From positions 296,238 to 360,237 of the forward strand of contig OZ025701.1 in the NCBI GenBank assembly GCA_964019335.1: a stretch of 64,000 bases of DNA, in the 5' to 3' direction. The DNA comes from Diplonema japonicum. Lineage: Eukaryota; Euglenozoa; Diplonemea; Diplonemida; Diplonemidae. Of the stretch, positions 9,089 to 19,022 are shown piece after piece; position 1 is the first letter of the stretch; each line of letters begins with the position of its first letter. The notes beneath the pieces are model-generated. The model was not told the DNA's origin, did not search any database, and saw nothing but the letters and a program-made list of their open reading frames with translations. Both the position numbers and the translations under genes were made by a program.

Positions 9089-9811
9089 TCACACCCCTTG
9101 CCCTAGCATAAGTAGCCCACGTTCTCCATCAGAGATAAGCTTCGCATCAGGTTGCATTTCAGAGATTTCGGAAATCGTGCTGCGCCGGTGTGAAGACGTT
9201 GGGAGAGAGGCATTGCGAACAACGAGGAGGGGGGTGGTGGGGGGTGCTCCAAGGGACAACAGCTTACGACAGAGCTCAGAAGCCGCAGAAGTACCCATAT
9301 AGAGACAGACTGTGCTGGTAGGGAGCATTGGGAACCATGAGGTGTTCAGTCCACCAGTTTTGTCAACGGCCGTCGACAATACAAGATTCCGAGCCACACC
9401 CCTTGTTGTGAGGGAGGTTAAGGTGTCAGCAGCGGCTGCAGAAGCAGCAGTCACACCAGGGATGACTTCAGGGGTGATGTTGAACTTTTTAAGGTGTTTT
9501 GCCTCCTCCCCGCCACGGCCGAACACCATTGGGTCGCCGCCTTTCAATCGGACTACTTTCTTCCCCTCCTTTACTTTCTTCACCATCAGTTTGTTTAACT
9601 CGTCTTGGGGCATCGCGTGGTCCCCCTTCCGCTTGCCGACGTAAATTTTTTCGCAGTTCTTTTTAACCATTTCAAGGATATCTGCTCCCACGAATGCATC
9701 GTAGAGGCACACCTCTGCTTTGCTCAGCCTGTCCACCGCCTTTGTAGTGAGGAGCCCTTTGTCACCCGGGCCACAGCCTACTAGGCTGATAGAGGCTGGT
9801 ACTGCTGCCAT
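9089..9811 (-). CDS. Uroporphyrinogen-III C-methyltransferase (SUMT)
   Basis: Single exon, 240 residues. It has the tetrapyrrole (corrin/porphyrin) methylase signature: ISLVGCGPGDKGLLTTKA at the N-terminus, then VCLYDAFVG, RKGDHAMPQDELN, VVRLKGGDPMVFGRGGEE and VIPGVTAASAAAA. This is the full SUMT/CobA core. SUMT uses two S-adenosylmethionines to turn uroporphyrinogen III into precorrin-2, the first step towards sirohaem (or B12). No CysG-type dehydrogenase/chelatase domain is attached, so other enzymes would have to finish sirohaem. The protein has no clear targeting peptide. An alternative small 3' exon after GQG (donor GTGTGA) cannot be excluded. Bacterial-like compactness allows lateral transfer as a possibility, but this was not tested. 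Confidence 0.88.
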   Translation of the reverse strand: MAAVPASISLVGCGPGDKGLLTTKAVDRLSKAEVCLYDAFVGADILEMVKKNCEKIYVGKRKGDHAMPQDELNKLMVKKVKEGKKVVRLKGGDPMVFGRGGEEAKHLKKFNITPEVIPGVTAASAAAADTLTSLTTRGVARNLVLSTAVDKTGGLNTSWFPMLPTSTVCLYMGTSAASELCRKLLSLGAPPTTPLLVVRNASLPTSSHRRSTISEISEMQPDAKLISDGERGLLMLGQGV

Positions 9812-10601
9812 TATTTTTATTTTTTTTTTTTCCCCTCCTTTTCCGAAGTTGAATATATATATATATATATTTTTTTTTTTTTCTTTCTTTTTTTTTTTTT
9901 TTTTTTGCGATGTACCTACCGTGCAAAGCGTGGGGTAAAAATAGAGTGGGGAGGGTGAAAGAAGTGACGAGTGTACGAGATGAAAACTCGATGCATGGGA
10001 GGGGGTTTCCGGGAGGGTGAGAAATCTCTACAAAATGGGGGAAAAAAAAAGTTTATGAGAAATAAATAAAAAAAAGATCTTTTCGGAAAGAAACATGGAA
10101 AGAGGGGGAGGGGGGGGGGGGGGCAGGACCCCAAAGTTATGGTTTCCCTTTCAACAAATAAAGAAAGAAAAAAAAATATTGCTACAATAGAACTTTAAAA
10201 AAGAAAATGAGGTCTTCCCCCCCTTCCCTCTATTACCCATCACTCTTCCCCCCCCCCCCCCCCCCCTCCCCGTTTTCTTGTGTCCCCAACTATCAGCCTT
10301 TTTTTTTCATTTTTTTTTCTTTGGCCAAACTGAGGTAGGGGAGGAGGAACACAAGATACCACTTCGATCCCCTTTTACAAGTAGAGTGATGGTGGGAAGG
10401 ACGATGGGAAGGGTCATTAGAAAAGAAAAAAAAAAGGAAAAAAAGGGGGTGCATCCATGTGACCTAAATCACTGATACAGATTGCATTGGCTGACACTAC
10501 AAGGGTGGGATGAGATCTTGAAGCGTTTGAAGGTAAAAACAAAACAAAAAACTTTTTTTTATATTCCCCCCCCCCTTTTTTTGCTTCTTTTATACTCCAA
10601 C
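9812..10601. other. Spacer without recognised gene
   Basis: It holds a short (AT)n at about 9852-9870, T and G runs, and C runs near 10250-10266. No supportable coding region, tRNA or repeat was seen. Confidence 0.6.
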
Positions 10602-11702
10602 TTAAGCCTCAACAGGCGCACCAGCTGTGGTTTAAAAAAAAAATTTTTTTTTTTCCTTCCCTATCGTCACCATACATTCATATTCAGTCATTTCGGTTTC
10701 TCTGCATTTCTTCTGGTGCCAATAGGTTACTGTTGTGTAGTCAAGGCGGTATAACATGACGTGAAATCCATAAAGATACCCTGAAAATGGAAGTTAAAAA
10801 AAAAAAAAAAAAAAAAAAAACTATCCCCATACCAAGTTGCAAAATTGCGACGAAGGAGAGCAAGGTAGAGATGAAGCTAAAGGCACGGAACCAGTGGATT
10901 GCCCCGCTGGCAGATGTATCGTAGACCGCAATCATACGTGTTTGGTAGAAGTCAGGGTCTTCAAAGCTGTCTGAAAATTCGTACATCCCAGAGGAGAACT
11001 GAACTACTGAGATCCAAAAGCAAGACAGCGAAAAGAGTTTGAAGAACTTGTAATTAGCCGACCCAATCGACGCGTTCAGCCATTTGCAAAAGTGATCCAT
11101 TCCCTCAACACATTTGTTTGATGAATGGCAGTGGTACGACTCCCTGTTCACAATAACATGGCACATGGGGCACCACCGCTTCTCCCCAGTCCGCACGCCC
11201 TCTATCTGATCTTTGAATTTAAAATTTTCGTAGATTTCGCCTTTCCACAAGTCTCTGTATTTAATAGTGATGTACTCTAAATATTCTTCTTTGCTCCACC
11301 GTTTTGTACCAAACACAGCCGGGTCTGCAGACTGAGTCAAACAACACGCAACATTTCCCACAAGTACCAACACTGCAAGGAACGTGACCCCCGTGTTCAG
11401 GATTAGATCGCCAGGACTCCGCATCATTGGGACTTTTTTTAAAAAAAAAAAAGTTTTTTTTTTAAAAAAAAATTTTTTTGTGTCATACTGATGAGCGCGT
11501 ACAGGTTAGTGATCTGAATCAGAATCATCACCCAGCTGAGCTGCTGCATCCAGTGCAGCTGTCCCACAAGCCCGTTCACCTTTATGCCTGCCTTGTGCAG
11601 GTCCTCGGCATCCTCGTCGAATGTGTCATCGTTATCATACAGCAAGGCGCTGTTGTAGTTCACAAAGTCATCCGCTGTTTCCACCCCACCGGGCCATGCC
11701 AT
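10602..11702 (-). CDS. DHHC-type protein acyltransferase with degenerate zinc domain (four exons)
   Basis: Exons 11702-11489, 11432-10833, 10780-10676 and 10624-10602 join in frame to 313 residues. Introns are 56, 52 and 51 nt with GTATGA, GTATGG and GTATGG donors. Topology is four TM segments: LHWMQQLSWVMILIQITNLYALI, LILNTGVTFLAVLVLVGN, then, after the cytosolic Cys-rich domain, two helices around FKLFSLSCFWISVVQ and FRAFSFISTLLSFVAILQL. The Cys-rich domain reads CPMCHVIVNRESYHCHSS, then NKCVEGMDHFCKWLNASIG and NY. The canonical DHHC is DHFC here, and the usual Cys in HCxxC and in NNCIG are both Ser. The catalytic Cys remains. Family role: S-palmitoylation of membrane proteins at Golgi, ER or plasma membrane. 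The short last exon gives the end YESGAPVEA. Confidence 0.85.
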
Positions 11703-11873
11703 GCGGCTGTTGCCCCCCCCTCTCTCTCTCCTTGATACGGTCTTTGTAAAGCCAATTTGAAAAAGAGGGCAAAATAAAATAAATAAATAAAATAAAACAC
11801 TGGAGAAAAAAAAAAAAAAAAAAAAAGGAAAAGAGGAAAAAAAAAAAAAAAAAAAAGCCCCCCCGCTCTCCGA

Positions 11874-11977
11874 TCAGATTTCTCTTCCAAAAACCTGGTC
11901 CGGACCGCCTCTTTGTATGAACCTCGCACGGGGGAGCGAGCCGACTGGGCCCTGCCATCTCGCAAGCTCTCGTTGTT

Positions 11978-12008
<31 letters not shown>

Positions 12009-12478
12009 GAAAGTTTTATTCCCGAAGTATACCTCGGTACCAAGCAACTCCTTTCGGATCCCTTGAGGGCTGTCAAGCTGTGCCACGATCTTCTCCCGTT
12101 CGCGTTCTCTTTCAAGGTCCCGGCGGCCAGACTCAGTTGGCTGTCCGGGTGCACCGTCATAGTAAGTGTAACGCTCCTCGCTGCTGATCTGTTCAGGAGT
12201 GGGCCTGGTGCGCAGCCAGTAGTCATAAAGTTCATTCTTTGTCCCCCAGTTGAATCTGCTGAGGTGCCTGTGCCCGGCTGTGCTGAAGGGGGCGGGCATC
12301 AGCCCAGCCATAGAGAGAAGTGTTTGAACCTCGTTGGTGGTGGTGGCACCTTTGACGAGCCACCACTTGATGCGGTCGAAGTCGAGGAGGGATTTTCTGT
12401 AGGTCATGCGGTCATATGCTTGTGGCGTCTCAGGTGAGTGCAGGTCCCGCCGTGCATATGGGTCGAAATAACCAAGCT

Positions 12479-12509
<31 letters not shown>

Positions 12510-12792
12510 CTTTTTTTTTTTTTTATCTCCCTTGCATACAATTTCATACGGAGCCCCCGTCCCTGTATCCAGCTCTGTTCGCATTGCGACTAATCGGTAC
12601 TCGTGGAAGCCTTGCCTTCCGAACGGCTGAAGTCTTAATTGAGTCGGGCCAGGGCTGTTATATAAAAAAAATGATTTTTCTTTTTTTTTTTTTTAAAAGA
12701 GATGTTTACCTCATGAACAATGTGTCATTTCTCAACCTGTCTTTTGATTTTCGTGACATCAACCGCTGCCACTGCGCGAATGTTTTGCCCAT
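11874..12792 (-). CDS. MRPS16: Mitochondrial ribosomal protein bS16m (four exons)
   Basis: Exons 12792-12710, 12654-12540, 12476-12033 and 11978-11874 join to 248 residues. Introns are 55, 63 and 54 nt with donors GTAAAC, GTATGC and GTATAC, all carrying A runs. The bS16 core is complete: LRLQPFGRQGFHEYRLVAM, then APYEILGYFDPYARRD across the second junction, then LLDFDRIKWWLVKGATTTNEVQ and LLSMAGL. The continuity of EILGYFDP across the intron confirms the model. It is much longer than bacterial S16 (about 80 residues). It has a ~30-residue N-terminal and a ~120-residue C-terminal extension rich in Arg, Glu and Tyr, as is common for mitoribosomal proteins of protists. It would act in the small subunit of the mitochondrial ribosome. 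Confidence 0.85.
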
Positions 12793-13432
12793 TTTCTTTT
12801 TTCCCCCCTCCCTCTTTTCGAATTCTTTTTTTAGTTGGCGTTGAAATGCGAGGGAGAAGCAGAGGCATACAAAGAGGGGAAGGTGAAGGTGTTTTTGGGA
12901 TTGGGAGGAGGGGGGGGGGGGGGGGGGGTCACAAGGGAGAGAAACAAAAAAAATGGGACGGGGTAAAAAAAAAAAAAAACTCTTTTTCAAAGGAAGCATG
13001 CAGGGAGGGGGAAAAAAAAAAGGATTTTTTTTTCGGAGGAGAAAATAAATAAATAAAAAGTAGGACCAGGGATAACAAAAAAAAAAAAAAAAAAAAAAGA
13101 AGAACACCGTGCCGGGAGAAACTTCATGGAGAAGAAGTGTTGCGCTATGACCACGCCTCACTTTTTCTCTCCCCTTTCTCCTTTTTTCTTTTTTTTTTTT
13201 CTTCTTCTTCGTTCCTCGCTGCAGCTTAAGGGGCTCTATTTTAGCACCCACCTACGCACGCTGTTTCTTTCACTCTCCTAACAAAAGGAAATAACAAACA
13301 AAAAAAAAAAGGAGAAGGGGGAACAAAAAAAAAAACTATTCTCATGGGGAAAAGGGATACCAATAAATAAGGGGGGGCATAAAAAAATCAACACTTTAAA
13401 AAAAAAAACATCTTTTTTTTTTTCCCTCAGCT
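12793..13432. other. Spacer without recognised gene
   Basis: Homopolymer-rich (G run near 12910-12928, A and T runs). No coding region is supported. Confidence 0.6.
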
Positions 13433-15399
13433 CTAAATGGTCTTAAGGCAGGTCACGGTGTACAAAGCGTCAGAGGGACGTTCAGAGGGCATCAAGAAAC
13501 CCTCAGGGAGGCGAAGTGTGGGTAATTGCCCGTTAAGGCTGATCAGCCTAGAGAGAAGGCAGATCATTAATGTGAGCACCGACCCGAGGAGTTCGTCACA
13601 GGCTACAGCCATACTATTGGCGTGTTCGTCAAGAATTGAAAGCAAGGATCTTGCCTCCTCCCAAGAAACTCGGGCGGGTTCTGCTGCCTTTTCAAAAAGC
13701 TTTGCCAGAGGCGCTTCCGTTTTGAGGAGATATTTAGCAACAGGCCAAACATCTTCCAACTCAAGCCATTGGTCGCCAAGAATTATGCATAACATTTGCA
13801 GCACCCTAAGCACGCCGCCTGTCGGCTTCCCCCCTCGTGCCACATCAGAAAGCTCTTCGATATCCAAATCGTTCAAAAGGTTCATCGCAACGCCAAGGTT
13901 GTCTGTGGATGCGACAGTCCGCTTGCTGTTCCGTTTGCTCTGTTCTTCCAGCAGTCTTGGCTTCGCCAGGGCTTCAAGCCCCTTGCAGCACACAGCCACC
14001 TTTGGCATCTCGTCATCAGGGAGGAGCGCGACGATGCTGTCCCACGCCTTCCTCGGAAGCACGTCCAACATGTTGCTGAATATGCCCGCCCCGAGCAGTT
14101 CCTTCGGCGCTTCTTCAGCCGTGTTGTTCAGCGATGCCTCCTGCAGCAGCCTCACCATCTCCCTCTTCTCTGTGATGTCCTCTTCCATGATCGACGACCG
14201 CTCCAGAGACCTGTGAAGGGTGTTGTTTCTTCGTAGCGGCATACTCGCATGCGATGTCAAGGGGCGACCGGCCGTCGGGGGGGGGCAGCCTTGAGTGTAC
14301 GTCGGCGCCCTTTGAAAGCAGCTCCTGTTGTGGTGATGAAAAAGGGGGGGGGGGGGGGGGGAGAAAGGCACACCTGGAGCATTTCAACAGTCCCTTGTCC
14401 GGCGGCCCAGTGTAGGGGTTGCCAGCCGACGAATTCATCTGCGTTCTCGTAGACGGTGCTTGTCCCAGCGTTGCTGAGCACAGCGGACAGTTCCGTGTGC
14501 GGCACGGGGCTGTTCCCGTTGGTCAGGGCGCCCACCACGCTGTTACCCTCCATGACCTCCCCGTCTTGCCCGATGTCTTCGTACATCTCGCGGAGCTCCC
14601 TGTCGAAGGTGGTGCGCTCATGCAGAGCTTGGAGTAGCTTCTCGGTGTCGGGGACAGGGGGCTTCTCCTTCTGCTGCCCCGGGCGGGGTGAGGGGCTGCG
14701 GCGACGCGGGCATTTACTGTACAAACTCCTGTCGCCTTTCGGCGTCTTCAGCGATTTTTTTTCTCTTTTCTGAGGCGCGCACGCGGAGGTCAGGAAGCTC
14801 CCTATCCCAGGGATGAGGCTTTTAGAACCACCCGACTTGAAGACAGGGCGGCCTGGAGAGGTTGTGTAGATGCGGCTGGTGGCGTTGGAAGTGGTAGGGG
14901 ATTTGGAGCGCTTTGTGGTGGGGGTGGGGCGGGCGTAGGTACCGCTTTTTTCGCTGCGGGGAGCGGAGAAGACGCCGGACATGCCTGAGGCGGTGTTGGG
15001 GCCCTCCCATCGGGACGGGCCGGCCTTCCATGGGGACTTGCTGGCACTTGCGAGGGATGTTCTACGTCCTGCCCTTGGCGTGCTGGGCAGGGACGATGTC
15101 CTCAGTCTGCTGCCCCTCTTGCCTGTTGGTGGTGTGTAACCCCTTGTAGCCTGAATGTACGCAGCGGGAAGCTGAGGATCCTCGTACCCCCTATCACACC
15201 CATCGTCTGACTCCTCGATTTTCTTGCTTGGCACGTTACCGCCCCACTTCACGTTAGGGCACATTCTCCGCAGCTCCCAGAGGTCCTTCGGCGGTTCATG
15301 TGTCTGCGACAGTTGTCTTTCCCCTTGTCTCATTCCCGGGCTCCTTCCAGGACTCCTTCCCCTCATCGTGCTCTTCGAAGACGGAGTGGCTACCCCCAT
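13433..15399 (-). CDS. Ankyrin-repeat protein with F-box-like region (three exons)
   Basis: Exons 15399-14374, 14324-14245 and 14210-13433 join to 627 residues. Intron 1 is 49 nt with a C19 run. Intron 2 is only 34 nt (GTATGC...CACAG). The N-terminal ~250 residues are Ser/Pro/Arg/Lys-rich and probably disordered. An ankyrin repeat spans the first junction: VGWQPLHWAAGQGTVEMLQ, then ELLSKGADVHSRL and DGRSPLDIACE. After the second intron the segment NMLDVLPRKAWDSIVALLP with KVAVCCKGLEALAKPRLLEE looks like an F-box. The rest is helical and of unknown type. A substrate-adaptor role in ubiquitination is possible but inferred only. Phases match at both introns, which is the main support for the unusually small second one. 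Confidence 0.75.
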
Positions 15400-15816
15400 G
15401 CAAAATGTAATATCACTTTTTTTTCTTCTTCTTCTTTGTTTTGCTTAAGGTCCAACCCCCCTTCTTTTTTTTTTTTGTGTGTTGTTTTTGTTAGGGTTTA
15501 ACAGAGAAAAAAAAGGGGGGAGGGGAAACAGGTGACAATGGAGATGGGGAGAAGGGGGAAGAGAACTAAATAGTGTGAATAAATAATCAAGCTTTTTTTT
15601 TTTAAAAAAGAAGTTTACAACAAACAATTATAATCTAGGAGGGAATATAAACGAATAAAAAAAGGGGGGGGGGGATAAGAGAAATATAAAATCTTTTATA
15701 AAAAAACTGGGAGTTCTATTGTTTTCTTTTTCCAAGCAGCGGGGGAGGAGTGAAAGAGGCGTAAACCAGGCATCTAAATAAGAAAAAAAAAACTTTTTTC
15801 TCCCCCCTTCTCCAAC
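15400..15816. other. Spacer without recognised gene
   Basis: A/T and G runs only, with no coding region supported. Confidence 0.6.
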
Positions 15817-18800
15817 TCACTTCTTCTTCCTACCAAACAATTTAGAAAAGAACTTTGTTATCCTCGGCCTATTTATGGTTTTTTTTTTTCCCCCATTCTT
15901 TTTTTGTTTTGCATTCAGGGCATACGTGGTCTCTTCTTCTTCCTCCTCCTCTTCTTCCTCCTCGTACTCCTCATATTCTTCGCCTTCTTCGACTTCCAAG
16001 ACCTCAACAGACTCAGGACGCACAATGGGTGGTGGTCTGGAAGAAATGAAAGACATCCTCTTGTGTGAAGCAATATCAAGCATCTCGCTCGACCCAGCTG
16101 CAGGCAACACTTGGGGGGTCAGGTCTTCTGCGACAGGGGTTATGACGGGCTGGGTGAACATCTTCAACGACTCCCTTTGGGCAGGCGGTGCAGCTGCAGG
16201 TGGTGCCTCCTGCGCTACTGGAAAGCTCGGCGGCTTCTGCGCAGGTGGTGCAGGTCCTTTCGGCTCCTCTTTGCTACTATTCCCCATGGGGAAGCTCGGC
16301 GGCTTCTGTGCTGGCGGTGCCGGCCCTTCATTCTTTTCAACTTGCTGTAGAACCGGGAAACTCGGCGGCTTCTGCGTCGGGGGCGCTGGTCCACTCGCCT
16401 CACTACTCACAGGAAAGCTCGGCGGTTTTTGAGTAGGCGGCGCTGGACCCTTCGGTTCATCTTTCGTATCATCACTTTTCTGAACAGGAAAGCTTGGCGG
16501 CTTCTGTGATGGAGGTGCTGGACCCTTCGGTTCAACCTTGTTCCCCACAGGGAAACTTGGTGGCTTCTGCGTAGGGGGTTCCGGCCCCTTTGCACCCCCG
16601 TCGGCCACAGGGAAGCTCGGTGGTTTCTGTGTTGGCGGTGATGGGCCCTTCGGCTCCTCTTTCTTCTCGGCGGGCATGGGGAAGGAAGGCGGTTTTCGTA
16701 CAGGTGGTGCGGGGCCTTCAGGCTCAGGCTTTACTTCCTTCGCAGGCACCGGCATGGGGAAGGATGGCGGCTTCCGCACAGGGGGCGCGGGGCCTTCTTG
16801 TGCGGGTTTCCCCACGGGCTCCGTGACGCTGAGAATTTCGACAGCAACAAAGTCGGGCGGCGGGTTCGGAGGCAAGTCAGGCACGGCAGAGAAGTCAGAC
16901 ACAGTAGGAGGCTGCGTGGCTGTAGGGGGCACAGTTTCAGTGGCCGTGGGGGGCAGCGTGATGTCAAGGGGGAGCGGCACACTACCAGACGCTGGAAGCG
17001 CCTTTAATGTGAACTTCCCGGGAACGTACAACTCGGGGGGCTTGTTGCAAACGTAGCAGGGACACCTGCCTGACCCGCACTGACAAATCGACATGTCTTT
17101 CTTACAGTCCCCACATGTCGCAGGTGAGCGGGTACTCCGCTGACGTCTTGATAGCATTCCAGCTAAAGCGCCTAAAAGGATGTTGGTCATGCCACATGAC
17201 AGGACGAGGTACCAGGAGACCCCGAAGCTGCTTTCGTGGCCGACAAGAGGGTGGTCCTGGCGGATGGAGAAGCTCTCGAAGATGATAAGTGAATAGCACA
17301 GGATTGCTGTAAGAGAGAGGCAGCCAGAGAAAAGGATGGCAAAGGCGAACCCAACGGGCTGGGCATGCCACCACCTCTCAAAGACCCAGGCCTGGAAAAG
17401 CACAGCGAGAAGACAGAAAACGAGCCCCACAGCGCCTGCTTCCTTGAAGGTGTTCATGTCGTCTGTGTCCCACTCGATGCCCACCTCGCCGGCAATGTTG
17501 GGGGTCCAGTCCTTGAAAGAGCTGGATGGAGAAAAAAGCTTCTGCACACCGGAGTAAGCATTGTTCCGAAGGTTGGCATAAGGGACGTCAACGGAGTACA
17601 GCCCCAGATCGATGTTGTCTGTCAAAGTGGCGCTGAACTGCCCCAACCGCCAGTACGGGAGGAACATGGCAACCAACACGATGATCGCACTTATTGTGGA
17701 CATCACAAGCGAGAAGACAGTGTACGGGCTGCGCCTGAAGGGCAGCGGGGGTGCTGATATTTCCTTAAAAGGGTCGGGGAGAGTCGCAGCAGAGCATCGA
17801 AGCAAAGGATACCAATCGGGTTCCGGACGAGAATGGTGCAGAACAAGGTCAAGGAGCCTACCCTCGCCGACAGGAGCCTCCTCTTTGAGAATGGCAGTGA
17901 ACAGCTGCTGGAAGTCGGTCTCGGCGGCAGCCGCGGAACGTGTGGATGAGGGCTGCATAAGCATTTCGGTGACTTCTTTGCAATGGTGGAGCTTGGCGAC
18001 GATCTCACTTGGGTCTTGGGAGGACTTCACAGCGTGCTGGAGGACTCTCCAGTCGATGCCGGGACGCTTCAAACGCAAGGAGCTTCTAGGGTACAAGGAA
18101 TAATCGTCGCATCGGAAGCCGTCAGGCGACGTCGAGACGATCTTGCAGTCCCTCCAACCCCCACCGCGGCACACCCACGCCAGGACATGGTCGCCCACTC
18201 CTAGTATCGGGTCTTTGATCAGATTGCCAAGCCCCACCTCCTCACGGCCTCTCGTCGATTCCACTGTGTAGCATGTGTCGGTCTTCGTGGAAATCTTACA
18301 GTAAACTGAGACACCGTCGAAGGTTGCTTCAGCGTATTCGCCGACAGCGAAGTCTAATGTGGAGCGACGGACCCGTTCCTCAGGGATCCGCTTCTCGATG
18401 CTGTTCGATTTGAGAAATAAAGGATGAGTGGACTTCATCGGCTCGTATAGCACTTCGTATTCATTATACAGTGTGACCTTGAGTACCCTCGCATCAGTCC
18501 ATCCAGAGGACGGGGTGTCCTGTACTTGGACAAGCTCACCTCGGACATACTTTGGATTCGCATGAGGTACCTTGGGCTCTGGGGGAGGCGTTTCTGCCAG
18601 CGTATCGCCCACCCCCACATCGCTTGTGATCTTGTCAGGGCCTGCCGCGCATGAACTTGTCACCGATAAGAACTCCACGGTGGGCTTTCTCATCTTCGTT
18701 TTCTGTCCCATGGTAGCCTGCAGGCTACGCCTCTCTGGCATCCCACTCCCTCCTGCCGACTTCGTGCTGTAGAACAGTTCGCCGTTCGGGTCAAATGGTG

Positions 18801-18927
18801 GGCATCTCGCGCCTCCTACGGTGGGCGATAGGGGGTTCCTTTGAACTGACTGGTAGTACACCGACCTTCCTGGGGAGTTCATTCTTGTTGTGCCCCCTTT
18901 GGGTGGGCTCCCCGTTGCCCTGTGCAT
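15817..18927 (-). CDS. Four-TM protein with Pro-rich SH3-ligand-like repeats
   Basis: 1,036 codons. Residues about 130-280 contain two SH3/Tudor-like beta segments (GELVQVQDTPSSGWTDARVL; GDHVLAWVCRGGGWRDCKIV). Four TM helices lie near residues 405-425, 497-518, 525-550 and 567-590, with a ~60-residue loop between the first two, a claudin/amastin-like topology. A Cys-rich stretch follows (CGDCKKDMSICQCGSGRCPC). Then come about nine degenerate repeats of GPAPPTQKPPSFPV (plus strand about 16150-16800), and an acidic run and basic tail. A 57-nt segment at 15925-15869 has GTATGC...TAG ends and internal A runs like the other introns. Removing it keeps the frame and joins ETT to PRITKFFSKL. The true protein may therefore be 19 residues shorter. 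I do not recognise the family. A membrane-attached scaffold is plausible. Confidence 0.72.
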   Translation of the reverse strand: MHRATGSPPKGGTTRMNSPGRSVYYQSVQRNPLSPTVGGARCPPFDPNGELFYSTKSAGGSGMPERRSLQATMGQKTKMRKPTVEFLSVTSSCAAGPDKITSDVGVGDTLAETPPPEPKVPHANPKYVRGELVQVQDTPSSGWTDARVLKVTLYNEYEVLYEPMKSTHPLFLKSNSIEKRIPEERVRRSTLDFAVGEYAEATFDGVSVYCKISTKTDTCYTVESTRGREEVGLGNLIKDPILGVGDHVLAWVCRGGGWRDCKIVSTSPDGFRCDDYSLYPRSSLRLKRPGIDWRVLQHAVKSSQDPSEIVAKLHHCKEVTEMLMQPSSTRSAAAAETDFQQLFTAILKEEAPVGEGRLLDLVLHHSRPEPDWYPLLRCSAATLPDPFKEISAPPLPFRRSPYTVFSLVMSTISAIIVLVAMFLPYWRLGQFSATLTDNIDLGLYSVDVPYANLRNNAYSGVQKLFSPSSSFKDWTPNIAGEVGIEWDTDDMNTFKEAGAVGLVFCLLAVLFQAWVFERWWHAQPVGFAFAILFSGCLSLTAILCYSLIIFESFSIRQDHPLVGHESSFGVSWYLVLSCGMTNILLGALAGMLSRRQRSTRSPATCGDCKKDMSICQCGSGRCPCYVCNKPPELYVPGKFTLKALPASGSVPLPLDITLPPTATETVPPTATQPPTVSDFSAVPDLPPNPPPDFVAVEILSVTEPVGKPAQEGPAPPVRKPPSFPMPVPAKEVKPEPEGPAPPVRKPPSFPMPAEKKEEPKGPSPPTQKPPSFPVADGGAKGPEPPTQKPPSFPVGNKVEPKGPAPPSQKPPSFPVQKSDDTKDEPKGPAPPTQKPPSFPVSSEASGPAPPTQKPPSFPVLQQVEKNEGPAPPAQKPPSFPMGNSSKEEPKGPAPPAQKPPSFPVAQEAPPAAAPPAQRESLKMFTQPVITPVAEDLTPQVLPAAGSSEMLDIASHKRMSFISSRPPPIVRPESVEVLEVEEGEEYEEYEEEEEEEEEEETTYALNAKQKKNGGKKKTINRPRITKFFSKLFGRKKK

Positions 18928-18975
18928 ATGCTGATTCTTTCAAAGTAGATGGAGTGTAATAAGAGAAGATCATAC

Positions 18976-19006
<31 letters not shown>

Positions 19007-19022
19007 GTGTGTGATGCGAACT

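Noticed and set aside
13437-14216. Plus-strand open frame of 259 codons
   Set aside because: It is the antisense shadow of the ankyrin/F-box gene's last exon. The minus frame has motifs and intron continuity, the plus frame has none.
15875-17056. Plus-strand Gly/Ser-rich frames
   Set aside because: They are complements of the Pro-rich repeat array on the minus strand.
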